Source: DATFTF01 sp963825175
GTDB taxonomy: Bacteria; Acidobacteriota; Thermoanaerobaculia; UBA5066; Gp7-AA6
Length of the DNA stretch: 64,000 nucleotides
Assembly: GCA_963825175.1 (NCBI GenBank)
Contig: CAWGSA010000002.1
Coordinates: 2,108,001-2,172,000 of the forward strand
Reading direction: 5' to 3'
The notes beneath the pieces were generated by a model. That model searched no databases and was not told where the DNA came from. It was given only the letters and a program-made list of their open reading frames with translations. How positions within the stretch are numbered: position 1 is the first letter of the stretch; each line of letters opens with the position of its first letter. A program made the position numbers and the translations under genes. Positions 53,838-62,352 of the stretch are shown in pieces.

Positions 53838-56009
53838 ATGAGCCGCTACCTGGCCCGTGGGGGCGCTTGGGTTCTTCTCCTCCTGCTTCGCATCCCCTCG
53901 GTTCTCCTTGCCGAATCAGCGGTTTTCGAATGCAGGGATCCGGCCGGGAAGTCGGTCTCCTGTCGCGTGTGCCTCGTCCCTGACTCCGCTGAGCAGGCCA
54001 CAAACTGCGTCGAGGCTCGAGGATCTCTCCGACTCTCGCCCGGGCACTTTCTGGTCCGCGCGAGCGCGCCTGGGTTAGCGCTTGCATTCAACACGCGGAT
54101 GACTGTCGAACCACCTCTTTCCGACGTCACCCGTGAAGTCGTTCTACCGCTCGTGCCGGGCGGCGCCCTTCTCGTTCCCGAGACGCTGGTCCCTTCGGCT
54201 GGAGCGCTTCAAGTGTTGTCCTTGACGACCGGCCGAACGGACACGCTGTTCGTCGACCGCGAGCGGGAGATCCCTTTTCCGGTCGGGCAAACCGTCGCGG
54301 TTGGCTCTCGCGGACCGCGAGACCCGATCGGCGTCACACCGCCGTTCGACGTGAGGCAGGGCGATCGTATTCGGGTTCCTTCCTTTCACGTGACGCCACC
54401 GGGCCATGCCGACGTCATGCTCTCCTTCCAAAGGCCCTCCGCGATGACAGAGGGTGAATTCGAGCAATTGAAGGTCATCTTCCACGGTGGCGGCGCGCCG
54501 GTCGATGCCTCTCGATCCACGGTGAAGGACCGCCCCTACCACTATTCGCTCTTTTACGATGTCGCCGCGGGCCACTACGAGGCTCTTCTCGGCTCGGCCC
54601 TATGGCGCATGAGCCCATCCGGAATCGACGTGGGGACGGCGCCAATCTTGATTCTGGAGAACCTGGCGGTCCTGCCTGCGCCTTCCCTCGAAATCGCGCT
54701 GCGGGGTGCGGCGTCCAAGGTCAAGGTCAGGCTCTTCGAATGTTCCGGACAGGGGTTCGGAGAGGGACTGGGGGTGTGGCCCGATCTCCGATCCTGCGAC
54801 CTGTACAAAGAGGCCGAGACGAGAGGACCGTCGGTCTCCCTGCCCGGTATTCGCGCCGCGTGGAACTTCCTCGTCCTGGAGACCGAGGGACGGCGAGTGG
54901 GCCGCGAGCTGGACTTTCGCCATGGAGACGACCGCAGCGAGACGTTTTCGCTCGGCAAGTTGCACTTGACCGGCCGCGTCATTGCGAATGAACGAGGCGT
55001 CCCTGCGGGCCTCTCGTTCGAGGATTACTCCGGGCTGAGCCAGACGGTGTCGGCATCGGCCGACGACGAGGGCGAGTTCCATGCAAGCCTCTGGGGAGAT
55101 ACCTTCTTCAGGGTCACGGTGAAGCCCAGGACCGGCGACCCGGCAACGTTTCTGCTCGGCACGCGGACGCATTCCGGTGAAGACATGACGCACGACTTCG
55201 TACTCCCGACGACTCGAATCGAGGTCCATGTGACGGACGAGAAGACGGGCGCCCCGGTCTCCGGCGCCGCCCTCGGCTACGTTGTGGCTGGATCGAGCGA
55301 TGAGACCACAGCTGACGATACGGGAGAAGCGACTCTCCCCGCCCAGGAACCGGGCCTCTTCGAATTCGGCGTCAGCGCAGCCGGCTACAAGTCGGCGAAG
55401 GCGAGCCTCGACGTCCTCCCGGGAAGGGACTCGCAACGCGTCGATGTCGCTCTGAGCCCGCTCGATCCCGCCCACACGATCCGGGTTCTCCTGCCGGATG
55501 GCTCGCCGGCGTCCGGGGCGGGACTCTTCTACGGGCCGAACGCCATCAATCGGTTCTCGTGCGACGCGGACGGCCTCTGCCAGCTCGCCGAGCGTCCCGC
55601 GGACGACGAGCTCCTCTTCGTCGTACACCCGAAGGCCGGTTTGACCATCGAGCGCGCAGCGGACGCACTCGCGGCGGGAACCGTCAGCCTTCTGCCGGCG
55701 GGCGGCGTCCTTCGGCTTCTGCCCAAGCGCAGAAGCGGCGTCGGTGACGGCCCGCTTCACCTCGTGGTCATGGTCGCGGGGGTCGCGGTTCCGGACTTCG
55801 TCCTGGCCGCGATCGCCAACATGATTTCCCAGCCCTATCGGAACTCCATTCGGCAGCCGGGTCCCGCGGACTTCGTCGTGCTTGGACTGCCGGCGGGTGA
55901 GATCGGCGTCGTGATCACGGGGGTCGGTTCGAATTCCGCCGCTCCCTTGAGCGACCCGATGATGGTACGCCTTCCACAGGGCGGCCCCGAGGAGATCGAT
56001 CTGAGGTAG
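53838..56009 (+). CDS. exported protein with carboxypeptidase-regulatory-like domains
   Basis: 723 residues, signal peptide with a helix LLLLLRIPSVLLA. Beta-rich throughout; recognisable regulatory-like domains at about 375-460 (LTGRVIANERGVPAGLSFEDYSG), about 455-540 (EVHVTDEKTGAPVSGAALGYVV) and about 540-620. A Cys pair region (FECRDPAGKSVSCRVCLV) lies near the mature N terminus. Related in style to the 1379-residue protein at 32885, but with visibly lower GC and less biased codons, so it may have a different history. No enzyme domain seen. Ends 20 bases before the convergent ABC ATPase gene. Confidence 0.65.
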   Translation: MSRYLARGGAWVLLLLLRIPSVLLAESAVFECRDPAGKSVSCRVCLVPDSAEQATNCVEARGSLRLSPGHFLVRASAPGLALAFNTRMTVEPPLSDVTREVVLPLVPGGALLVPETLVPSAGALQVLSLTTGRTDTLFVDREREIPFPVGQTVAVGSRGPRDPIGVTPPFDVRQGDRIRVPSFHVTPPGHADVMLSFQRPSAMTEGEFEQLKVIFHGGGAPVDASRSTVKDRPYHYSLFYDVAAGHYEALLGSALWRMSPSGIDVGTAPILILENLAVLPAPSLEIALRGAASKVKVRLFECSGQGFGEGLGVWPDLRSCDLYKEAETRGPSVSLPGIRAAWNFLVLETEGRRVGRELDFRHGDDRSETFSLGKLHLTGRVIANERGVPAGLSFEDYSGLSQTVSASADDEGEFHASLWGDTFFRVTVKPRTGDPATFLLGTRTHSGEDMTHDFVLPTTRIEVHVTDEKTGAPVSGAALGYVVAGSSDETTADDTGEATLPAQEPGLFEFGVSAAGYKSAKASLDVLPGRDSQRVDVALSPLDPAHTIRVLLPDGSPASGAGLFYGPNAINRFSCDADGLCQLAERPADDELLFVVHPKAGLTIERAADALAAGTVSLLPAGGVLRLLPKRRSGVGDGPLHLVVMVAGVAVPDFVLAAIANMISQPYRNSIRQPGPADFVVLGLPAGEIGVVITGVGSNSAAPLSDPMMVRLPQGGPEEIDLR

Positions 56010-56029
56010 CGGTTACAATCTATATATTG

Positions 56030-56785
56030 TTACCGCCGCGCCGGCGGCCGGTACTGGAGCAGGTCGCGGGTGGCCTGATGAGACGGGTTGGCCAGGACGT
56101 CGGCCGGCGGGCCTTCCTCGGCGACGGTTCCTTCGGCCAGGACAATGATCCGGTCGGCCGCTTCGCGGGCGAAGTCCACGTCGTGGGTGGCCACGAGGAG
56201 GCCGCGCCCCTCCGCGACCAGGGCCCGCAGGGTCTCCGTCAGCGCTCCGCGCCGCGCCGGGTCGAGCGAGGCGGTGGGCTCGTCCATGAGCAGGAGCGGC
56301 GGATCGACGGCCAGGGCGCGGGCGATGGCCACGCGCTGGGCCTCGCCTCCCGAGAGCTCGCGCGGGTAGGCCGCGGATCGGGCGCCCACACCGAGCGAAT
56401 CCAGGAGCGACACCGCGCGCGTCCGGGCCTCGGCCGGGGACTGGCCGTGGACGTAGAGCGGAGACAGGGTGACGTTCTCGATGGCGCTCAGGTGCTCGAA
56501 GAGCGCGTGCATCTGAAAGACCATACCGACGCAGCGCCGCAGGTCTCTCAAGCTCGATTCGGGGGGCACCGAGCCGGGAGAGAGCGCGCAGCCCTCCAGC
56601 GCGATCGTTCCGGCGTCGAACGCTTCGAGCGCGGCAACGCAACGAAGAGCGGTGGTCTTTCCGGAGCCCGACAGGCCCATCAGGGCCACGAGCTCACCGC
56701 GGCGAACCTCGAGCGTGACTCCCCTCAGGATCTCGCGTTGCCCGCGCGCGAGACGCAGGCCGGCGATCGCGAGCAGATCGTTCAC
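56030..56785 (-). CDS. polar amino acid ABC transporter ATP-binding protein
   Basis: 251 residues, GlnQ/HisP type. GLSGSGKTTALRC near residue 40, VFQMHALFEHLSAIENV, LSGGEAQRVAIARAL, LLMDEPTASLDP and ATHDVDFAREAADRI are all present; length and order are standard. GTG start at 56785 overlaps the stop of the fused permease gene (GTGA). Energises uptake of an amino acid with the adjacent permease/binding protein. Confidence 0.93.
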   Translation of the reverse strand: MNDLLAIAGLRLARGQREILRGVTLEVRRGELVALMGLSGSGKTTALRCVAALEAFDAGTIALEGCALSPGSVPPESSLRDLRRCVGMVFQMHALFEHLSAIENVTLSPLYVHGQSPAEARTRAVSLLDSLGVGARSAAYPRELSGGEAQRVAIARALAVDPPLLLMDEPTASLDPARRGALTETLRALVAEGRGLLVATHDVDFAREAADRIIVLAEGTVAEEGPPADVLANPSHQATRDLLQYRPPARR

Positions 56786-58286
56786 GCGGCGCTCCAGCGG
56801 CGCTCCAGGACCCGGGCCAGCCGGGACAAGGGGAGCGAGAGGGCCAGATAGAGTGCCGCGCAGAGGAGCCCGGGCACGACCCAGCTTCCGATGTTGGTGG
56901 CGAAGATGGCGGTCTCCTTGGTCAGCTCGACGACGGTGATGACCGAGACGAGCGAGGAGTCCTTCAGGAGCGCCACGAAGTCGTTGGTCATCGGCGCCAG
57001 CGCCAGGCGCAGCGCCTGCGGCCCGCGCACCAACCGGAAGATCAGCCATTCCGAGAAGCCCAGCGTCCGGGCCGCCTCGAGCTGCGGCCTGGGGACGGCC
57101 AGAAGCGCCCCGCGGTAGATCTCGCTCTCGTAGGCGGCGTAGTTCAGGCCCAGGCCCAGAAGTGCGGCGACGAAGGCGGGCAGCCGGACGACCGACGCCA
57201 GCCCGTAATAGAGGACGAAGAGCTGCAGGAGGACGGGCGTGCCGCGCACCAGCTCGACGTACCCGGTCAGCGCCGCGGCGATCCAGGGCCCGGCATAGAT
57301 CCGTCCGACGGCGATGGCGCAGCCCACGAGGACCGCCAGAGCCATCGCCAGGCAGGTCAGGACGAGCGTCACGCCGGCGGCAGCAAGAAGCGCCGGGACG
57401 TAGCGGGCAGTCGTCTTCCATGCCGAGGCCGGGACGGCGGCGCCGGCGGGAACGGCGGACGGGGTCGACGAGGGCAACACCGCGGTCTGGCGCTCCAGAA
57501 ACGCGCGCTCCGCGTCGTCCCAGATCTGCCATCGCCGATAGATTGCTTCGAGCGTGCCGTCGCGCATCGCTTGTCGAAGGATTGTGTCGATCCGATCCCG
57601 GAGGCCCCGCGTTGCGCCGCGCGAGCACGCCGACGTAGTGACCGGTCGAAACCGCCTGGGGCTCCACCGCCAGCCCGGGGACTCTTCGCAGCGAGCGCGC
57701 CGCGATGATGTGATCGAGCAGCACGGCGTCGAGCCGTCCTTCCGCGAGATCGGTGTAGGGATGCACGTCGTCGTCGTAGGACACGACCTGGAGCCGCATC
57801 GGTTCCGCGGTGGGCCTCGAGCGTGTCGTAGGCGATCGTTCCGGCCAGCGTCCCGACGCGCCGGCCCTTGCAGATCGGCGAGCGTGCGGAAGCGCGCGCA
57901 GGTCGCCGGCCCGGACGGCCAGCACTTCGCGAAACTCGAAATAGGGAATCGTCACCGCGTGCTCGGCGCGCCGCGCGGGCGTGTCTTCGACCCCGGAGAG
58001 CCCGATGTCGAAGTCGCCCCGTTCGACCGAGGCATCGATCGACTGGAAGGACACCTGCACGGAAGAGGGAGGGGCGGCCGAGTCCGCGGGCGATCGCCGC
58101 GGCGACTTCGACGTCGAATCCGCGCACCTGCGAGGGATCGCTCGGGTCGGCCTCGACGAACGGCGCGCCGCCTTCGGCGTCGCCGCCCCAGACGAAGGGA
58201 GGCGGGGGCTGGGAGAGGGCCGTCAGGCTCGAGGGCAAAGCGAGCCACACCCCGGCCAGGGCGGGCAGGGAGCCGAGGCCCTTCAA
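56782..58286 (-). CDS. amino acid ABC transporter, binding protein fused to permease, frameshifted in the binding domain
   Basis: About 500 residues if joined. N-terminal signal-like segment (LPALAGVWLALPSSLTALS), then a type-3 substrate-binding domain: QVRGFDVEVAAAIARGLGRP, VQVSFQSIDASVERGDFDIGLSGV, GRRVGTLAGTIAYDTLEAH, RLDAVLLDHIIA. The C-terminal 215 residues are an intact HisM/GlnP-type permease (TLVLTCLAMALAVLVGCAIAV, GYVELVRGTPVLLQLFVLYYG, EAARTLGFSEWLIFRLVRGPQAL). Frame changes near 58075, 57870, 57805 and 57608 affect only the binding domain. The TTG at 58286 overlaps the rhomboid stop (TTGA). Fused GlnP-like proteins are known, e.g. in lactic acid bacteria. The permease part alone could be read from 57567. 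Confidence 0.78.
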
Positions 58287-58990
58287 AGCGGCGGGCCCAC
58301 GGCCACTGGACCTGCCGGGCGCGGGCGCAGGAAGATCCAGAACGTCAGGAGCCCGGTCACGAAGCCGCCGACGTGGGCCCAGAACGCGATGCCGCCGACG
58401 GCCTGCTGCGACGCGATCGCCGCCACGCCGCTGAAGAACTGCATTACGAACCAGAGACCGATGTAGAGCAACGCCGGAACCTGGAAGAAGACCGGCCAGA
58501 AGAAGATCGGGAAGAGGGCCACGATGCGCGCCCGCGGGAAGAGCGCGACGTACGCGGCCATCACGCCGGCGATCGCGCCCGAAGCTCCCACCGCAGGAAC
58601 GGTCGAGTCGGGGTTGGTGATCACGTGCGTGACGCCCGCGGCGATTCCGCAGACGAAGTAGAAGAACAGGAAGCGCAAGGGGCCCATGCGGTCTTCCACG
58701 TTGTCTCCGAAGATGGCCAGGAACCACATGTTGCCGATGATGTGGAGCCATCCCCCGTGGAGAAACATGGTCGTCACGAACGGAAGATACGTGTGCGGAT
58801 AGCCGGACTGCAGAGCCCAGTCCGGGTGGACGAACCGCGCCGGGACCAGACCCAGGAGGAACATCATCCTCTCGGCGGCGCGCGGCGAGAGTGCGAGCTC
58901 CCGGATGAAGAAGTAGACGTTGGCCGCGATCAGCCCCCACGTGGCGACGGGAAGGTGGCGGCGGGGGATCGTGTCGCGGATCGGAAACAT
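58283..58990 (-). CDS. rhomboid family intramembrane serine protease
   Basis: 235 residues with about six membrane helices. Catalytic Ser in GASGAIAGVMAAY (helix 4, near residue 135) and His in FWAHVGGFVTGLL (near 205), with the L1-loop motif WLHIIGNMWFLAIFGDNVED. Cleaves membrane substrates within the inner membrane; substrates are unknown. Shares overlapping stop/start with the downstream ABC gene; upstream lies an octamer hairpin. Confidence 0.93.
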   Translation of the reverse strand: MFPIRDTIPRRHLPVATWGLIAANVYFFIRELALSPRAAERMMFLLGLVPARFVHPDWALQSGYPHTYLPFVTTMFLHGGWLHIIGNMWFLAIFGDNVEDRMGPLRFLFFYFVCGIAAGVTHVITNPDSTVPAVGASGAIAGVMAAYVALFPRARIVALFPIFFWPVFFQVPALLYIGLWFVMQFFSGVAAIASQQAVGGIAFWAHVGGFVTGLLTFWIFLRPRPAGPVAVGPPL

Positions 58991-58995
58991 GGGGG

Positions 58996-59085
58996 AATTG
59001 AGTCATCGATTCATTGATTCACTGAGCTCACCGAGACACGGCGAGCCCCATTCATTCAATGACTCAATGATTCAATGATTCAATC
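58996..59085. repeat. inverted 8-bp-period repeat hairpin (GATTCATT type)
   Basis: Left arm GAGTCATC GATTCATT GATTCACT GAGCTCAC CGAGACAC; right arm TTCATTCA ATGACTCA ATGATTCA ATGATTCA, its near reverse complement. The right arm contains the stop and the last codons of the Mpo1-like gene (IESLNH). AT-rich in an otherwise GC-rich window. Confidence 0.85.
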
Positions 59086-59510
59086 CTCCTGATCCCCAAG
59101 ACCTCGTTCCACAGGAAAATCGGTCCGACCATCAGGTGCACCAGGTTCTTGAAGAACGCAGGAGAGTTCTTCTCGTAGCGGGCATGGCCGATTCCCTGGA
59201 AGAGCCATCCCACAGCGAACGCGGCGAGCCCGATGCGCCAGTCGGCCACGACGCGCGCCAGCGCATCCAGAGCGATCGTCTCGACGGCCATGGTCACGGC
59301 CAGGGGCAGCGAGAGCGCGGCGTAGAAGAGAAAAGCAGCCCCGATCAGGACCTCGGCGGCGGTCCAGCCGGCGGCTCCCAGGGGAAGCTCTCGGGCGAAG
59401 GCGACGATCCCGTACACGATCAGAGTGATGCCGAAAGCATGGCAGACGAGATTTCCGCGGGTCCGATGGTAGGAGCCGTAGTCGGCGAGAAGCGCGTCGA
59501 CGCGGGTCAT
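59064..59510 (-). CDS. Mpo1-like (DUF962) membrane protein
   Basis: 148 residues, four helices. The DUF962 pattern is complete: YGSYHRTRGNLVCHAFGI near the N terminus and QGIGHARYEKNSPAFFKNLVHLMVGPIFLWNE near the C terminus. Yeast Mpo1 of this family is an iron-dependent dioxygenase in phytosphingosine alpha-oxidation; the bacterial role is unproven. The His residues proposed to bind iron are present. The C-terminal seven codons are made of octamer repeat sequence. Confidence 0.88.
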   Translation of the reverse strand: MTRVDALLADYGSYHRTRGNLVCHAFGITLIVYGIVAFARELPLGAAGWTAAEVLIGAAFLFYAALSLPLAVTMAVETIALDALARVVADWRIGLAAFAVGWLFQGIGHARYEKNSPAFFKNLVHLMVGPIFLWNEVLGIRRIESLNH

Positions 59511-59576
59511 CGTCCCCCTCCTGGCCGGATTATAGGTGGAGGCCGATTCGGCTCGGACGGCGGCCGACGATTACGG

Positions 59577-59582
59577 GACAAT
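59577..59582 (+). promoter_or_regulatory. -10-like box of a probable leaderless promoter (alcohol dehydrogenase gene)
   Basis: GACAAT, six bases (GGAGCG), GTG at 59589. The GGAG in the six bases could alternatively act as a very close ribosome site. Confidence 0.4.
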
Positions 59583-59588
59583 GGAGCG

Positions 59589-60581
59589 GTGAAGGCGATG
59601 GAGCTCACGCGCCCGGGACCCGCGGAATCGAGACCCCTGGCTCTGGTCGACCGGCCGGCGCCCGCGCCGGGCCCCGGCGAGGTCTCGATCGACGTCGAAG
59701 CCTGTGGAGTGTGCCGGACCGACCTCCACATCCTGGAAGGGGAGGTCTCGGCCCGCCTTCCGATCGTCCCCGGGCACCAGGCCGCCGGCCGCGTCGCGGA
59801 GGTGGGTGCAGGAGTCGAAGGGTTCCAGCCCGGAGACCCGGTGGGCGTGGGCTGGCTCGCATCGACCGACGCCACGTGCCCGTTCTGCAGAACGGGCCGG
59901 GAGAACCTCTGCGAACACGCGACATTCACGGGAAGGGACCGCGACGGAGGCTATGCCGAGAGGATCGTCGCGGATGCGAGATGGGTGTACCCGCTGCCGC
60001 CCGGATTCTCGGCCCGGGACGCCGCTCCGCTCCTGTGCGCGGGGATCATCGGATACCGCTCGCTGCGCCTGACCGGCATCGCGCCGGGAGGCGCGCTCGG
60101 CCTCTTTGGCTTCGGCGCCTCGGCCCATCTGGCCATTCAGGTCGCGCGCGCCTGGGGCTGCCGGGTCTACGCCTTCACCCGCGAGGCTCCCCACCGGACG
60201 CTGGCGCTCGAGATGGGGGCGGCGTGGGCCGGCGATACGTTCGACCGGCCGGGAGTGCCGCTCGATGCCGCGGTCACCTTCGCGCCGGCCGGGGACGTGG
60301 TCTTAGCGGCGCTCGAACGGGTCGGCCGGGGAGGCACGGTCGCGGTCAACGCGATTCACGCCACCCCCCTCCCGTCCCTGGACTACGAGAAGCTGTACGG
60401 GGAGCGCGTCCTTCGAAGCGTCATGAACTACACGCGCAAGGACGCGCAAGAGTTCCTCGATCTGGCGGCCCGCATCCCGGTCCGCGCCCACGTCGAGGTC
60501 TTCGACCTCGCGCAGGCCAACGAAGCGCTCCTGCGCGTCAAGAGGGGAGAGGTCCGCGGCGCGGCGGTGCTGGCGATCTGA
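59589..60581 (+). CDS. zinc-dependent alcohol dehydrogenase
   Basis: Medium-chain dehydrogenase of 330 residues. Catalytic zinc ligands in EACGVCRTDLHILEGE and PGHQAAGRV; the structural-zinc loop has three of the usual four positions readable (CPFCRTGRENLCEHA). NAD-binding part LGLFGFGASAHLAIQVARAWG replaces the usual GxGGxG with GFGASA, as in the AdhA/zinc-binding class-III-like subgroup. YAERIVADA is conserved. Oxidises alcohols or reduces aldehydes; substrate is not known. Stands alone between oppositely oriented genes. Confidence 0.9.
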   Translation: MKAMELTRPGPAESRPLALVDRPAPAPGPGEVSIDVEACGVCRTDLHILEGEVSARLPIVPGHQAAGRVAEVGAGVEGFQPGDPVGVGWLASTDATCPFCRTGRENLCEHATFTGRDRDGGYAERIVADARWVYPLPPGFSARDAAPLLCAGIIGYRSLRLTGIAPGGALGLFGFGASAHLAIQVARAWGCRVYAFTREAPHRTLALEMGAAWAGDTFDRPGVPLDAAVTFAPAGDVVLAALERVGRGGTVAVNAIHATPLPSLDYEKLYGERVLRSVMNYTRKDAQEFLDLAARIPVRAHVEVFDLAQANEALLRVKRGEVRGAAVLAI

Positions 60582-60597
60582 GCCGGCGCCGGCGGTC

Positions 60598-61734
60598 TTA
60601 CTGGATACGCACGCGCAGAAGGCGCGGCCGGTCTCCGGGCGCAAACCGCAGGTCCAGGAGGGGCTGCTCGGTCTTGGCGCCGCTCAGGCCGGCCGCGCGG
60701 CTCGGGCTCTGCGCGGAAACCTTCTTGTCCAGGCGCTCGGAGTCGGAGGGCTGGACCTGGCGCACGCGGCCGCTGGCCTCCACGGACAGAACGAACTCGC
60801 GTCCCTTGAGCTCGGCCGGAACGTCGATCGCCGCGGCGTTGAGCAATGCGGGGGCCGGGCCGGCGCTATCGATCGGGACAATCTCCAGGCGCGGCGGCGT
60901 GCTCGACAGGTCGGAGGCCAGCTTGGACGAGAGGGCGCCCTCCCCTCCGGAGGCCTCGAGCCGGACAGACGGAGGCGGAGGCGGAGGCGGAGGCGCCGGT
61001 TCCCCCCTGGAGACCGGCGGCGCGATGGCTCGCGCGCGGGCCTGCGGCTTCGGCTCCGCCGCACGGTCCGACGCCCGCCGCCCGGCGGCGTCCCGTTCGT
61101 TGGCTTCCTTGTTCTGATCGGGCTTGTTCTGATCGGGCGGTGCCTGGGCAAAGGCGTTCGCGCCCGGAGCGGGCGGGGCGGCGGGTGCGGCCTTGAGAGA
61201 AAGATTGGGTCGCTCCTCGTTGTCTTTGCTCGCCGCGGGGGCGGGAGGCAGCAGCGCCTTCTGCCGGACGGTCGACGATTCCGTGGCTGCGCCCTGTTCC
61301 CGCACCTTTTCAGGAGGTCGGGTCTGGCGCTCCATCCGAACCGGGATCGGCGCGGTCTCCGCGATGATCCGACGTTCCGCCGCTTCCCGGCGGGCGATGA
61401 CGGAGGACCCGACGACGACGGCCAGAAGGGCGGCGGCGAAGGCCCCGGCCCATCGCAGGTCAATCCCGAACGTCACCCCGAGGGGAGACCGGCGCGGGCT
61501 GGCGCTCTGGAGCTTGCGCAGGATCCTCGCGGAGAGATCAGGAGCGGGAGGACGCGGGCGGCTGGACCGATACAGGGCCATGGCCGCTTCGAACTCCGCG
61601 GCCAGGCCGCGGCACTCGGCGCAATGAGCGCGGTGCGACTCGAACTGGGCCCGCTCGGCGGCGGACAAGTCGCCGTCGTGCAGGCGGGAGAGGAACTCGG
61701 GCACACGCCCGGGATGGGACGCCGGTTGGGTCAT
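60598..61734 (-). CDS. anti-sigma factor with zinc-finger domain
   Basis: 378 residues. N-terminal ZAS motif with H-x3-C-x2-C (SHRAHCAEC) near residue 35 binds the sigma factor in the cytoplasm; one membrane helix at about 95-115 (WAGAFAAALLAVVVGSSVIA); then a long disordered Pro/Ala/Gln-rich periplasmic linker with APPDQNKPDQNK and an eight-proline run, and a C-terminal beta-rich domain ending LLDLRFAPGDRPRLLRVRIQ that may sense envelope signals. ATG 61734 overlaps the sigma factor stop (ATGA), the typical sigma/anti-sigma order. Confidence 0.85.
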   Translation of the reverse strand: MTQPASHPGRVPEFLSRLHDGDLSAAERAQFESHRAHCAECRGLAAEFEAAMALYRSSRPRPPAPDLSARILRKLQSASPRRSPLGVTFGIDLRWAGAFAAALLAVVVGSSVIARREAAERRIIAETAPIPVRMERQTRPPEKVREQGAATESSTVRQKALLPPAPAASKDNEERPNLSLKAAPAAPPAPGANAFAQAPPDQNKPDQNKEANERDAAGRRASDRAAEPKPQARARAIAPPVSRGEPAPPPPPPPPSVRLEASGGEGALSSKLASDLSSTPPRLEIVPIDSAGPAPALLNAAAIDVPAELKGREFVLSVEASGRVRQVQPSDSERLDKKVSAQSPSRAAGLSGAKTEQPLLDLRFAPGDRPRLLRVRIQ

Positions 61735-62345
61735 GATGGGCTCTTTCCGTTTCGCATGAGCGGGAGCAGGATGATCTTGAGCTGCCCGCGTCCCCGCGCG
61801 ATCCGCGACTTGACGGTGCCGACAGGGATGGCGAGCGATTGACTGATCTCCTCGTAGCTCCATTCCTCCAGGTCCCGGAGAACGACCGGCATGCGAAACT
61901 CGACGGGCAGCAGTTTCAGCGCCTCGGTCACGAAGCGGCGCGATTCTCCGGCTCCGGCTTCGTCCTCCGGAGTGGCGCCGCGGCCGGGCGGGTCCGGAGG
62001 CTCCTCGTCATCGCGTCCTCCCGCGAAGATCCTTCGGAAGCGGCTCCGGGACCGGTAGCGATTCTTGACCGCGTTGTCGGCGATGGACGCGAGCCAGGCC
62101 CGTGGCGGCGCGTCGCCGCGGAAGCCGGACAGGCCGCGGTACGCCTTGAGAAAGACCTCCTGGGTCAGATCGTCGGCCTCCTGCTCTCCCACCGCGCGCG
62201 CCATCCACCGGTGGACGGTCTCCAGATGGCGGCGGACGAGCTCGGAGAAGGCCTCCGTCTCTCCCTCCTTGGCCAGCGCGACCAGCTGCTCGTCCGGCGC
62301 ATCGGCAAAACTGCCGGGCGAGAGCCTCGGTTCGTCCCGTGACAC
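61731..62345 (-). CDS. ECF-type RNA polymerase sigma factor
   Basis: 204 residues with sigma regions 2 and 4 only. Region 2: FSELVRRHLETVHRWM, ADDLTQEVFLKAYRGLSGFRG, PPRAWLASIADNAVKNRYRSR; an acidic spacer; region 4: LPVEFRMPVVLRDLEEWSYEEISQSLAIPVGTVKSRIARGRGQLK. GTG at 62345 chosen because the upstream gene ends seven bases before it; CACAAT lies nine bases upstream. Co-transcribed with the anti-sigma gene. Probable envelope or stress regulon; targets unknown. Confidence 0.92.
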   Translation of the reverse strand: MSRDEPRLSPGSFADAPDEQLVALAKEGETEAFSELVRRHLETVHRWMARAVGEQEADDLTQEVFLKAYRGLSGFRGDAPPRAWLASIADNAVKNRYRSRSRFRRIFAGGRDDEEPPDPPGRGATPEDEAGAGESRRFVTEALKLLPVEFRMPVVLRDLEEWSYEEISQSLAIPVGTVKSRIARGRGQLKIILLPLMRNGKSPS

Positions 62346-62352
62346 GGCAACG

